From Firmicutes bacterium UBA6132 (GTDB lineage Bacteria; Bacillota_A; Clostridia; Tissierellales; Sedimentibacteraceae): a stretch of DNA of 31,337 bases. The stretch is from contig DIVM01000092.1 of NCBI GenBank assembly GCA_002435835.1, positions 1-31,337 on the forward strand, written 5' to 3'. The notes beneath the pieces are model-generated. The model made no database searches. It saw nothing but the letters and a program-made list of their open reading frames with translations, and was not told the origin of the DNA. Positions 8,643 to 16,800 of the stretch are shown one piece after another (positions within the stretch are counted from its first letter, which is position 1; each line of letters begins with the position of its first letter). The translations under genes were made by a program, and so were the position numbers.

Positions 8643-9692
8643 TTATATTGCCATTACACCTGAGTCTTCAAATGTTACCATTATGCTGTTCATATCAGTT
8701 GCTGCCTCCACTATACAAAAACCAAGAACTGCTCCCGAGCCTTCCCCTAACCTCATATTCAAATTAAGCATGGGTTGTAAGCCAAGATAATCAGAAGCTA
8801 ATTTAGATGCTTTTTCTTTAGAACTATGAGAAGGTATTATGTAATGTTTTATTTTTGGTTCAAGCATAGTTGCAATTATTGCTGAAACAGTTGAAATGAA
8901 TCCATCTACAATAACAGGTACTCCACATGATGCAGCACCAATTATTACCCCTGCCATTCCTCCAATATCATATCCACCTATTTTTGAAAGAAGATCAACA
9001 GGATCACTTTTATCCGGTTTGTTAACTTCAATTGATTTTCTAATAACATTAGCTTTATTATCTAATAATTCTAAAGGAAGATTTCCACCAACTCCTGTTA
9101 CTTCAAGAGGATCAAGTCCTGTTATGACAGAAAGTATTGCAGAACTTGGAGTTGTATTGCCTATTCCCATTTCCCCGGTTGCCAATATATTTTTACCTTT
9201 TTTTACTTCACGCTCTGCTATTTCTATTCCAACTTCCAATGATCTAATAGCTTCTATTCTTGTCATTGCAGGTCCTTTTGCAATATTATTTGAACCATAA
9301 GCAATTTTTTTATTTAATATATTAAAATGGTCAATATCTTCTTTTACTGCTATATCAACAACTACCACATCTGCATTTGACACTTTTGATAATGCACACA
9401 CTCCTGTAATACCGTTAGCCATATTTATTGTTTGCATTAATGTAATATTCTGAGAAGCTGCTGCAACACCTTCTTCACAAACTCCATGGTCTGCTGCCAT
9501 AACAATTACAGACTTTTTGTCAGCTTTCGGATATATATTTCCAGTAATTCCTGATAGCTGTACTACAATATCTTCAAGTTTTCCAAGACTTCCAATTGGT
9601 TTATTTAAATTATCAACCCTTTCTCTTGATTTTAACATAGCTGTTTCATTTAATCGTTTAATATTGTTTAATGTTTGCTGTAATTTATCCAT
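8643..9692 (-). CDS. cobT: nicotinate-nucleotide--dimethylbenzimidazole phosphoribosyltransferase
   Basis: CobT transfers the phosphoribosyl group of nicotinate mononucleotide to a lower-ligand base, giving the alpha-ribazole phosphate of cobamides. Family landmarks are PIGSLGKLE near the N-terminus, VIVMAADHGVCEEGV, GEMGIGNTTPSSAI, and GEGSGAVLG, whose Glu317 is the expected general base. I start at the ATG at 9692, which has GGAGG six bases upstream. The ATG at 9704 overlaps that site and is not used. The product is 349 residues, normal for CobT. It stands alone without other cobalamin genes and is controlled by a cobalamin riboswitch, which suggests lower-ligand attachment or cobamide salvage. 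Confidence 0.95.
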   Translation of the reverse strand: MDKLQQTLNNIKRLNETAMLKSRERVDNLNKPIGSLGKLEDIVVQLSGITGNIYPKADKKSVIVMAADHGVCEEGVAAASQNITLMQTINMANGITGVCALSKVSNADVVVVDIAVKEDIDHFNILNKKIAYGSNNIAKGPAMTRIEAIRSLEVGIEIAEREVKKGKNILATGEMGIGNTTPSSAILSVITGLDPLEVTGVGGNLPLELLDNKANVIRKSIEVNKPDKSDPVDLLSKIGGYDIGGMAGVIIGAASCGVPVIVDGFISTVSAIIATMLEPKIKHYIIPSHSSKEKASKLASDYLGLQPMLNLNMRLGEGSGAVLGFCIVEAATDMNSIMVTFEDSGVMAI

Positions 9693-9762
9693 AATTTCCT
9701 CCATATTGGCTTTGCCATTAATAATTATAAATATTAAGTTTAATATATTTAATGTTTAAAAA

Positions 9763-9800
9763 ATAAAAAAAATTCACACCAATAAAGATGTGAATTTTCC
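9763..9800 (-). terminator. riboswitch-linked intrinsic terminator
   Basis: In minus-strand sense AATTCACATC pairs with GGTGTGAATT (one G-U pair) around TTTATT and is followed by eight T residues. It sits between the cobalamin riboswitch and cobT, as expected for transcriptional OFF control when adenosylcobalamin is bound. Confidence 0.87.
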
Positions 9801-9814
9801 ACAATTCAAACATT

Positions 9815-9985
9815 GCATTACTCAAGGCAGGTCTCCTGACTCAGATTCTTAGCTTCTATGCGCCTTCCCTTACGGTGGCATTTGCAAAGTCGCTCCTCAT
9901 TACAGTGGTGGGCCCGTCCAGGATTTTAGCCTGGTTCCCTATTATATTCAAATCAATTAAATCAATTTGAAGCACCTTAAACATT
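9815..9985 (-). promoter_or_regulatory. cobalamin riboswitch
   Basis: On the minus strand the element opens with AGGTGCTT, then AATAGGGAACCAGG. The core follows, with GGGCCCACCACTGT, a TTTGCAAATGCCACC segment (B12-box-like), GGGAAGGCGCA, and the closing GAGTCAGGAGACCTGCC. These are the conserved blocks of the class I cobalamin riboswitch in the usual order and spacing. It lies in the cobT leader and is followed by a terminator. Confidence 0.95.
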
Positions 9986-10060
9986 TAATTCAATTAAAAA
10001 TAATTATAGCTAATTATTTTTACGCTGTCAATATAATTTTATAACTTAATTTTCCTACTG

Positions 10061-10104
10061 CAATAAAAGCAACAGCAATCTTCTCTTAAAAGTTATTGCT
10101 GTTA
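10061..10104 (-). terminator. terminator after the GntR gene
   Basis: AACAGCAAT (minus-strand sense, 10103-10095) pairs with ATTGCTGTT (10079-10071), followed by GCTTTTATT. It lies about 60 bases beyond the GntR stop and would end the long minus-strand transcript. The T tract is short, so efficiency may be moderate. Confidence 0.65.
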
Positions 10105-10164
10105 CTAAAGTTGTGTTTACACTTTTTATAATATAAAAAAATAAATACATTATATTATATAGCA

Positions 10165-10830
10165 CTAAGTTAAATACATCTCAATAATATCTTTATCAAT
10201 TTCATAAAAATCCTCTAAATGTAAACATACTAAATTTCTAATGTTTTCATAATTACGATTATATAAAGCATTAATTATCTCTTTATGTTGACTAACTTGT
10301 TTTACACTATCCTCAATGTTAGTGTACCTTGATATTTGTATAAGATAAATTTTAACATACAATTTTTCTTGATTTTGAATCAACAGCTCGTTACCACCAA
10401 TTTTAGCTATTTGCAAATGAAATTTATAGTCGTAATAAATTCGTTCATATATATTTCCTTTTCGTGCATTAATTTCACACTTTTCAGCTATATCAAACAA
10501 TTCTGCATAATCAGAATTTGAACCATGTCTTATAGCTAATTGGCAAGAAAGAAGGTCTTGAGCTAATCGGAGTTCCCCTATCTTTTTTACTGCATCTTTG
10601 TTATAATTGGCGACTTCCGAATATCGCCCGGGATAAATAGTTACTAATCCCTCTTCATCTAACCTTCTCAACGCTTCACGCACAGGAGTCCTACTGCAAT
10701 TAGTTATTTCAGTTATTCTTTCTTCCGGTATGCGTTCACCTGGCTTTATTTCAAGATGCAAAATCATACTTTTAATTTGTTTATATACTTTTTCACTTGC
10801 ACTAATTTTATTTATTACATCATTTACCAT
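10165..10830 (-). CDS. GntR-family transcriptional regulator (FadR/FCD subfamily)
   Basis: The 221-residue protein has an N-terminal winged helix (about residues 10-75: VYKQIKSMILHLEIKPGERI, then TEITNCSRTPVREALRRLDEEGLV) and an all-helical C-terminal FCD ligand domain with the helix LRLAQDLLSCQLAIRHG. FCD-type GntR proteins usually repress catabolic genes for sugar acids, hydroxyacids or carboxylates and let go when they bind the substrate. It is the last gene of the 14-gene minus-strand run, directly after PFOR, with its own promoter embedded in a perfect inverted repeat. I infer that it controls both itself and the promoter at 25575-25603. The ligand is unknown, presumably the substrate of the TRAP transporter. 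Confidence 0.9.
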   Translation of the reverse strand: MVNDVINKISASEKVYKQIKSMILHLEIKPGERIPEERITEITNCSRTPVREALRRLDEEGLVTIYPGRYSEVANYNKDAVKKIGELRLAQDLLSCQLAIRHGSNSDYAELFDIAEKCEINARKGNIYERIYYDYKFHLQIAKIGGNELLIQNQEKLYVKIYLIQISRYTNIEDSVKQVSQHKEIINALYNRNYENIRNLVCLHLEDFYEIDKDIIEMYLT

Positions 10831-10856
10831 AGCTATCCTCTTATAAAGAGTATCAT

Positions 10857-10907
10857 ATTACAAATATTGTATATAACTATTATATAACAATATTTGTAAT
10901 TTTTCAA
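10857..10907 (-). promoter_or_regulatory. GntR promoter inside a perfect inverted repeat
   Basis: TTGAAA (10907-10902) and TATAAT (10884-10879), 17 bases apart, form a near-consensus minus-strand promoter just after the PFOR stop. A perfect 14-base inverted repeat, ATTACAAATATTGT (10857-10870) and ACAATATTTGTAAT (10887-10900), encloses the -10 box and start point. The arrangement suggests autoregulation by the GntR protein. The repeat could alternatively act as an RNA hairpin at the end of the PFOR mRNA, although it has no T tract. Confidence 0.65.
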
Positions 10908-10908
10908 T

Positions 10909-13900
10909 CTAATATTCTTGTTTACTCAAACGTATATAACTTTCCAATCTTTCTTTTGCATCATTTTCAGCTTTTTCAAACAACTCTTTTGCACTATCAG
11001 GGTATTGTTTTAATAAAGACGAATATCTAACTTCACTTAAAAGAAATTCTTCAAAGTCAGCTGTTGGCTCTTTTGAATCCAAATTAAATGGATTTTTACC
11101 TTGTTCTTTCAAAATCGGATTAAATCTATATAATGACCAGTATCCAGCCTCTACAGCACGCTTTGATTGTCTTTGTGATTTTCCCATACCACCTTTGATA
11201 CCATGGTTTACGCAAGGTGCATATGCAATAATTAAAGATGGTCCTGGATAAGCTTCTGCTTCTAATATAGCTTTAAGTGTTTGATTTGGGTTTGAACCCA
11301 TTGCAACTTGTGCTACATATACATAGCCATAGCTCATTGCCATCATACCAAGATCTTTTTTCTTTGTACGCTTACCTGAAGCTGCAAATTTTGCAATTGC
11401 TGCAGTTGGTGTAGATTTTGAAGATTGTCCGCCTGTATTAGAATATACTTCAGTATCAAATACTAAAACATTGATATTTTCACCAGATGCAAGCACATGG
11501 TCTAAACCGCCATATCCTATATCATAAGCCCATCCGTCGCCGCCAAATATCCAGTTTGATTGTTTAACAAATACATCATTTCTCTTATTGATTTCATTAA
11601 GTTCAGGTACATCTTTATATTGTTCCAATACTTTTGTCAATTTATCTGCTCTTTCACGAGTTCCTTCTGATACAGCAAATCCATCAACCCATTCTTGCAT
11701 TGCTTCTTGTAAATCTTTGTTTACACCTTTTTCAAGTTGTTCACATACTCTGTCTAAAATTGCATTACGTACTGTTTGAGTTCCTACATGCATACCGTAT
11801 CCATACTCAGCGTTATCTTCAAATAATGAGAATCCCCAAGCTGGTCCATGTCCGTTCTTATCTTTTTTATATGGTATAGATGGTGCAGAACCGCCCCAAA
11901 CTGTTGTACAACCTGCAGAGTTTGAAATTACCATTCTATCTCCAAATAATTGTGTAACTAATTTTGCATATGGTGTTTCTCCACAACCAGCACAAGCTCC
12001 AGAGAACTCAAATAATGCAGGACTGAATTGGCTTCCTTTTACTGTTGATTTTTGTTTGTCATCAACTTTATCAACTTCTATTTCATTTATATGATTCCAT
12101 TGTGCAACTAATTCTTCTTTTTTATCTGCAAGTGGCTTCATTACAAGTGCTTTTTCTTTTACTGGACATACATCAACACAGTTTCCACATCCTGTACAGT
12201 CTAAAGCAGAAAGTCCCATGTAGAATTTTTTACCTTTAAATCCTGTAGCATCTTTTACTTCTACTTCTCCAGGTATTGATGATACTTGTTCATCAGTTAA
12301 CAACATTGGTCTTAGTACTGAATGAGGACAAACAAATGAACATTGATTACATTGAATACATTTATTAGCATCCCAGTAAGGTACATCTATTGCGATTCCA
12401 CGTTTTTCATATTGAGAAACACCTGTTGGATATGTTCCATCTTCAGCTCCATTAAATGCACTTACAGGTAAAGAATCACCTTTTTGTCTATTCATTGGAA
12501 TCATTATATTTTTTACGAATTCTGGTAAATTTACTGTGTCATTTTTCACTTCATCTACTGCAACTTTCCAAGCTTCTGGAACTTCTATTTTAACAAGTGA
12601 GTTAATACCAGCTTCAATAGAATTCATGTTCATATCAACAACTTCTTGACCTTTATTACCATAGCTTTTTACAATTGCAGCTTTTAAATATTTAGCAGCT
12701 TCATCTATTGGCATTACACCTGATAATTTGAAAAATGCTGATTGCATAATCATGTTGATTCTATTGCCTAAGCCTAATTCTTTACCAATAGCAACTGCAT
12801 TAATTGTATAGAAATTAACATTTTTTTCTGCAATTTTACGTTTCAATGAAGCAGGAAGTTCTTTTTCTAACTCTTCCATATTCCATACACAGTTTAATAA
12901 GAATGTTCCGCCTTCTTTAATATCATCTACTAAATCATACTGATAAACATATGATTGATTATGGCACGCAATATAATTTGCTAAATTGATTAAATAAGGG
13001 GAATGTATTGGTTCATCTCCGAATCTTAAATGTGATACTGTTAATCCGCCTGATTTTTTAGAATCATATGCAAAATATGCTTGAGCATATTTGTCAGTAT
13101 GGTCACCAATTATTTTAATTGCAGATTTATTTGCACTTACTGTTCCGTCAGAACCAAGTCCCCAGAATTTACAAGCAATTGTACCTTCAGGTGATGGATT
13201 AAATACTTTGTCATATGCTGGAAGAGATTTATTTGTTACATCATCAACTATTCCAACTGTAAATCCATCTGCTGGATTCTCTTTTTCTAAGTTTGTAAAT
13301 ACTTCCATTACATTTGCAGGAGTAAATTCTTTTGAACCAAGTCCATAAATTCCACCAATGATTAATGGTGCATTTTCTTTACCATAGAATGCATTTTTAA
13401 CATCTAAGAAAAGTGGTTCTCCTGGAGCTCCAGGCTCTTTCGTACGGTCTAATACTACAATTTTCTTAACTGTTTCAGGTATTGCTTCTAACATATGTTT
13501 TGTTGAGAAAGGACGATATAAATGTATTTCTAACAATCCATAATTTGCACCTTGTGCATTGAAATATTCTATTGTTTCTTTTATAGTATCACAGCCTGAA
13601 CCCATTGCTACAATTATATTTTCTGCTGTTGGAGAGCCATAATAATTAAACAACTTATAATCTCTTCCAGTCAATTTGTTTATTTCATCCATATAATGTT
13701 GTACTACATCAGGTATTGGTTCATAAAATTTGTTAATAGCTTCTCTTGTTTGGAAAAATATATCTGGATTCTGAGTTGTTCCACGAAGTACTGGATGATT
13801 AGAATTAAGAGCATTATCACGGAATTTAGTTACTGCATCCATATCAACTAATTTTGCTAATTCATCATATTCTAACAACTCAATTTTTTGTATTTCATGA

Positions 13901-14433
13901 GAAGTTCTAAAGCCATCGAAGTAGTGAAGTACTGGTATTCTTGATTTAATAGCTGATAAGTGAGCTACTGAGCCAAGATCCATACATTGTTGTACACTGC
14001 TTGATGCTAATAAAGTAAATCCAGTTTGACGTGTAGACATAACATCTTGATGGTCACCAAATATACTTAAAGCATTAGATGCTAAAGAACGTGCTGTAAC
14101 ATGGAATACTGCTGGAAGTAACTCTCCTGCAATTTTATACATGTTAGGAATCATCAACAACAATCCTTGTGAAGCTGTATAAGTAGAAGCCAATGCTCCA
14201 GCTTGCATAGCGCCATGAAGTGCTCCTGCAGCGCCTCCCTCTGATTGCATTTCTTTAACAACAACTTTGTTTCCAAAAATATTTTTTCTTCCTGCAGCAG
14301 ACCATTCATCTACTGATTCAGCCATTGGTGAAGATGGTGTAATAGGAAAAATTACTGCCATATCTGTAAATGCATATGAAGCATATGCTGCAGCCGTGTT
14401 TCCATCCATAGTTTGAGTTTTTCTATTAATCAT
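10909..14433 (-). CDS. pyruvate:ferredoxin (flavodoxin) oxidoreductase
   Basis: A single-chain PFOR of 1174 residues, full length for the homodimeric enzyme that turns pyruvate and CoA into acetyl-CoA, CO2 and reduced ferredoxin. It opens with the pyrimidine-binding domain (MDGNTAAAYASYAFTDMAVI, then FPITPSSPMAE). Two ferredoxin-like cluster motifs follow, CIQCNQCSFVCP (about residue 691) and CTGCGNCVDVCP (about 745), then the proximal-cluster CAGCGETPYA (about 812) and the thiamine diphosphate segment GGDGWAYDIGYGGLDHV (about 964). It starts behind GAGGAAG. Its place as the penultimate gene of the TRAP/LarA/dehydrogenase run implies that the pathway yields pyruvate or another 2-oxoacid. It may also be the general PFOR of the cell. 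Confidence 0.96.
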   Translation of the reverse strand: MINRKTQTMDGNTAAAYASYAFTDMAVIFPITPSSPMAESVDEWSAAGRKNIFGNKVVVKEMQSEGGAAGALHGAMQAGALASTYTASQGLLLMIPNMYKIAGELLPAVFHVTARSLASNALSIFGDHQDVMSTRQTGFTLLASSSVQQCMDLGSVAHLSAIKSRIPVLHYFDGFRTSHEIQKIELLEYDELAKLVDMDAVTKFRDNALNSNHPVLRGTTQNPDIFFQTREAINKFYEPIPDVVQHYMDEINKLTGRDYKLFNYYGSPTAENIIVAMGSGCDTIKETIEYFNAQGANYGLLEIHLYRPFSTKHMLEAIPETVKKIVVLDRTKEPGAPGEPLFLDVKNAFYGKENAPLIIGGIYGLGSKEFTPANVMEVFTNLEKENPADGFTVGIVDDVTNKSLPAYDKVFNPSPEGTIACKFWGLGSDGTVSANKSAIKIIGDHTDKYAQAYFAYDSKKSGGLTVSHLRFGDEPIHSPYLINLANYIACHNQSYVYQYDLVDDIKEGGTFLLNCVWNMEELEKELPASLKRKIAEKNVNFYTINAVAIGKELGLGNRINMIMQSAFFKLSGVMPIDEAAKYLKAAIVKSYGNKGQEVVDMNMNSIEAGINSLVKIEVPEAWKVAVDEVKNDTVNLPEFVKNIMIPMNRQKGDSLPVSAFNGAEDGTYPTGVSQYEKRGIAIDVPYWDANKCIQCNQCSFVCPHSVLRPMLLTDEQVSSIPGEVEVKDATGFKGKKFYMGLSALDCTGCGNCVDVCPVKEKALVMKPLADKKEELVAQWNHINEIEVDKVDDKQKSTVKGSQFSPALFEFSGACAGCGETPYAKLVTQLFGDRMVISNSAGCTTVWGGSAPSIPYKKDKNGHGPAWGFSLFEDNAEYGYGMHVGTQTVRNAILDRVCEQLEKGVNKDLQEAMQEWVDGFAVSEGTRERADKLTKVLEQYKDVPELNEINKRNDVFVKQSNWIFGGDGWAYDIGYGGLDHVLASGENINVLVFDTEVYSNTGGQSSKSTPTAAIAKFAASGKRTKKKDLGMMAMSYGYVYVAQVAMGSNPNQTLKAILEAEAYPGPSLIIAYAPCVNHGIKGGMGKSQRQSKRAVEAGYWSLYRFNPILKEQGKNPFNLDSKEPTADFEEFLLSEVRYSSLLKQYPDSAKELFEKAENDAKERLESYIRLSKQEY

Positions 14434-14524
14434 ATTTTACTTCCTCTCATTCGTTTTTGTAGTTTTTTGTAATTGTTACATTTGAATAGTATTTATTTAA
14501 AGCTTCAGATATTGTAATAAAAAT

Positions 14525-15109
14525 TTAAAATGTCTCACATTTCTTTCCGTGATAGTCAGATAGGTATATTCCTCCACAACTCATAGAGCCACATCCATCA
14601 GCTACAAGAATATATAATTTTGTTATTTTATCTAACATATTTATTATACCTTCGACATTATTATTTCCATTTTTTTTAAAGTCTAAAATCATATTTTTAA
14701 GCAATATGCCATCTGAATATGTTCCTTCATAAGCTATACCAGGACCTCCAGGAAAAGATATAACATATAATCCTGGTGTAATCTCTTCTATTTCTTCCAT
14801 AGCTGAATCATGTTCTTCAAATGGATTCCCTAAAATTCCGCCTGTGCTATTTTTTACACCAGCAATAGATACAGAAGCCCCTACAAGAGAAATCCACTTT
14901 GGAGATATTTGAGTAATTGCATTTGATAATATAAAATCTATTAAAAATTCATCTTTAGATTGACCAATTTTTTTTTTGTTAATCTCTAAATATTTGCTAT
15001 TGGATTCCTCTGTTTTGCCATCAGGACAGAATCCTCCAACAATGACACCATAGCCATCAGCTGTGTATGTTTTTATTAAAAATGCCTCTAATTTTAATTT
15101 CTCGCCCAT
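14525..15109 (-). CDS. unrecognised 194-residue protein with Cys-rich C-terminus
   Basis: I do not recognise the family. The protein is soluble, with no signal peptide or membrane segment. It shows a glycine-rich central region (SLVGASVSIAGVKNSTGGIL, then VISFPGGPGIAYEGTYSDG) and a C-terminal VADGCGSMSCGG segment with two cysteines four residues apart plus a final cysteine, which could be metal-binding or redox-active. It starts behind AAAGG and lies about 90 bases from both the MogA-like gene and PFOR in the same orientation. I compared it with remembered glycine- and proline-reductase subunits (GrdE, PrdA, PrdE) because of the context and glycine-rich character, but saw no convincing motif match. 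Confidence 0.75.
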   Translation of the reverse strand: MGEKLKLEAFLIKTYTADGYGVIVGGFCPDGKTEESNSKYLEINKKKIGQSKDEFLIDFILSNAITQISPKWISLVGASVSIAGVKNSTGGILGNPFEEHDSAMEEIEEITPGLYVISFPGGPGIAYEGTYSDGILLKNMILDFKKNGNNNVEGIINMLDKITKLYILVADGCGSMSCGGIYLSDYHGKKCETF

Positions 15110-15199
15110 ATTACCTTTTCTCTTCTTTTCAACCTAAATGTTTTAATATCATTATTTATAACTTATAAATGCAATTATCTTATATTAATTAATATCTAT

Positions 15200-15715
15200 T
15201 TAATTTCCATATTGAGCTTTAACTGCTTCAGACATTTTTAAGTTTATTTGCTTTAAGTCTCTGTTGTTTTCTTCATATGAATTCTTAAATGCTTCTATAG
15301 CAGAACGGGCTTCCTGAAATGGTCCTGGAACGTTAATAACAATAGTATTATCAACAGTACCACATATAATTTTGCTCCACATGTGTCCATTTTTTCCATA
15401 AAGCTCAGTGGAATATTTTTCTGCTAAAATGGCATCCAAAGAGGAATGAGTAAAGTCCTTACCCAATGTTGTGCTATACCTATGTCCCCCGCCTGAACCG
15501 CCTATTAATATAATTAAATCTAATTTTTGGCTAATGTAGCTCTTTATACAGTCTATTATTGAATTTTCAATATCTTCTACAGGTTCATTTCGAGTAATAT
15601 TGCATCTTCCGTTCATACTTAGCAATACTTGCATAATCATAGGACTGTCCGTATCTAAAACGATCCCTGTTCTCAATTCGTCCCCAGTAGGAATAATAAC
15701 AGCTCTGTTAATCAC
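15200..15715 (-). CDS. MogA/MoaB-like molybdopterin-binding domain protein
   Basis: The likely start is the GTG at 15715, eight bases behind AAAGGTGG. Its GTGA overlaps the stop of the preceding gene, so translation is probably coupled. An ATG nine codons upstream lies inside that gene and has no site of its own. The 171-residue product has the MogA/MoaB/CinA-type fold: VIIPTGDELRTGIVLDTDSP at the start and LDLIILIGGSGGGHRYSTTL in the middle, corresponding to the family's TGDE..G...D.NS and GG(T/S)G motifs. True MogA/MoaB adenylate molybdopterin. No other molybdenum cofactor gene or molybdoenzyme is nearby, so it may have been recruited to another nucleotide- or pterin-like ligand. Fold assignment is good, function open. 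Confidence 0.75.
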   Translation of the reverse strand: MINRAVIIPTGDELRTGIVLDTDSPMIMQVLLSMNGRCNITRNEPVEDIENSIIDCIKSYISQKLDLIILIGGSGGGHRYSTTLGKDFTHSSLDAILAEKYSTELYGKNGHMWSKIICGTVDNTIVINVPGPFQEARSAIEAFKNSYEENNRDLKQINLKMSEAVKAQYGN

Positions 15716-16074
15716 CTTTTTTGCCACCTTTCTCCCATGCATCCATTTTCGATATATTCCGGTACTGAATTTATATCTACACTCTGTATTTTTTTAACAG
15801 AAGATAATGCTGATAAATCTGATATACTAATACCATCAGCCAGAGCAATAGCTTTAATTAAGCCACTCTCTTCCCGTAATATGTCTTCCTCTTCAACACC
15901 GTAAACATCCATTTCTAAAGAATTTCCAGTTACACCTATAATTCTAATTACACTTTTTAATTTTTCAAAAATAATCTCTTCAAGTTGTTGTATATTTAAA
16001 CCCTTTACTTCTAACCCAGTAATTTTTACTACTGTTTTGTCAACCTGTACAATAATTTTAGTATTATCTTGCAT
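15712..16074 (-). CDS. unrecognised 120-residue protein
   Basis: I do not recognise this family. The sequence alternates short beta-like and helical stretches: KIIVQVDKTVVKITGLEVKG, a charged helix around QQLEEIIFEKLKSVIRIIG, then LIKAIALADGISISDLSALS. It ends in ENGCMGERWQKR with a single cysteine. No signal peptide or membrane segment is present. The ATG at 16074 is preceded by GGAG. It starts 16 bases after nadD and overlaps the MogA-like gene by four bases (GTGA). The two are therefore very likely translated in fixed ratio and may form a complex. Confidence 0.75.
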   Translation of the reverse strand: MQDNTKIIVQVDKTVVKITGLEVKGLNIQQLEEIIFEKLKSVIRIIGVTGNSLEMDVYGVEEEDILREESGLIKAIALADGISISDLSALSSVKKIQSVDINSVPEYIENGCMGERWQKR

Positions 16075-16090
16075 TATAATTTCTCCATTT

Positions 16091-16690
16091 CTATAAAAAA
16101 AGAGTGTTTCGTTTTATATAATCTGCTACATTTTCAGGCACCATACCTTCAATTTTTAAGCCATTATAAATATTTTTTCTTATTTTTGTAGATGATATAG
16201 GCATAATTGGTACCTCACATATTTGCGTTTCAGCACCTTTAGCATTAAGAACTTGCTCCATTTTATGCAGTCGCAAAGATTCATTTAAATCTCTATGTGC
16301 AGTACATAATATAGCTGTCTTTATAATTTCATCAAAATTAACCCATCTTATAACAGATAGAAACGAATCCGAACCCATAATTAAATGCAATTTACTATTT
16401 TTATAAATATTTAAAATTTCATTTAGTGTATCTATTGTATAACTTTTTCCTTCTCTCTTAAGTTCAATATCACATACTTTAAATAATGGGTTACCTTCAA
16501 CAGCAAGACGACACATTTCATATCTATGCTTGCTATCTGTTATGTTCATCCATGCTTTATGAGGAGGAATGCTTGCAGGAATGATAAATATAATATCTAA
16601 ATTCAAATCCCTTCCAATTTTTTCCGCCAAATTTATATGACCATTATGAATAGGATTGAACGTACCTCCGAAAATACCTATTTTTTCCAT
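16091..16690 (-). CDS. nadD: nicotinate-nucleotide adenylyltransferase
   Basis: NadD joins nicotinate mononucleotide and ATP to nicotinate adenine dinucleotide (NaAD), a precursor of NAD. The 199-residue protein has the nucleotidyltransferase signature GGTFNPIHNGH (residues 8-18, with the HxGH motif), IIFIIPASIPPHK, a central MGSDSF and the C-terminal ISSTKIR (165-171). The usual clostridial nadD sits with obgE and rsfS; here it lies in an accessory catabolic operon, so it may be a second copy. NaAD is also the starting compound of the nickel-pincer nucleotide cofactor of LarA, and a LarA homologue is encoded four genes upstream, which suggests a dedicated role. It starts at ATG behind GGGG. 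Confidence 0.88.
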   Translation of the reverse strand: MEKIGIFGGTFNPIHNGHINLAEKIGRDLNLDIIFIIPASIPPHKAWMNITDSKHRYEMCRLAVEGNPLFKVCDIELKREGKSYTIDTLNEILNIYKNSKLHLIMGSDSFLSVIRWVNFDEIIKTAILCTAHRDLNESLRLHKMEQVLNAKGAETQICEVPIMPISSTKIRKNIYNGLKIEGMVPENVADYIKRNTLFL

Positions 16691-16752
16691 AACACAATTC
16701 CCCTTATTTTATAAATCAATACTACATTATTTTTATAAAATTATATTTTACA

Positions 16753-16783
16753 TGAGGCGAGAATTTATAGATTTCTCGTCTCA
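16753..16783 (-). other. intra-operon hairpin between the 340-aa gene and nadD
   Basis: Minus-strand TGAGACGAGAA and TTCTCGCCTCA can pair over eleven bases with one A-C mismatch and a nine-base loop, 18 bases after the stop of the 340-residue protein gene. There is no T tract. It may protect the upstream mRNA or cause partial termination, lowering expression of nadD and the genes after it. Confidence 0.45.
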
Positions 16784-16800
16784 CTAATAATCTCTAAACT

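Noticed and set aside
8896..9300. 134-codon open frame on the plus strand
   Set aside because: It is antisense to cobT and rich in Ser, Pro and Ile, as expected of a shadow frame.
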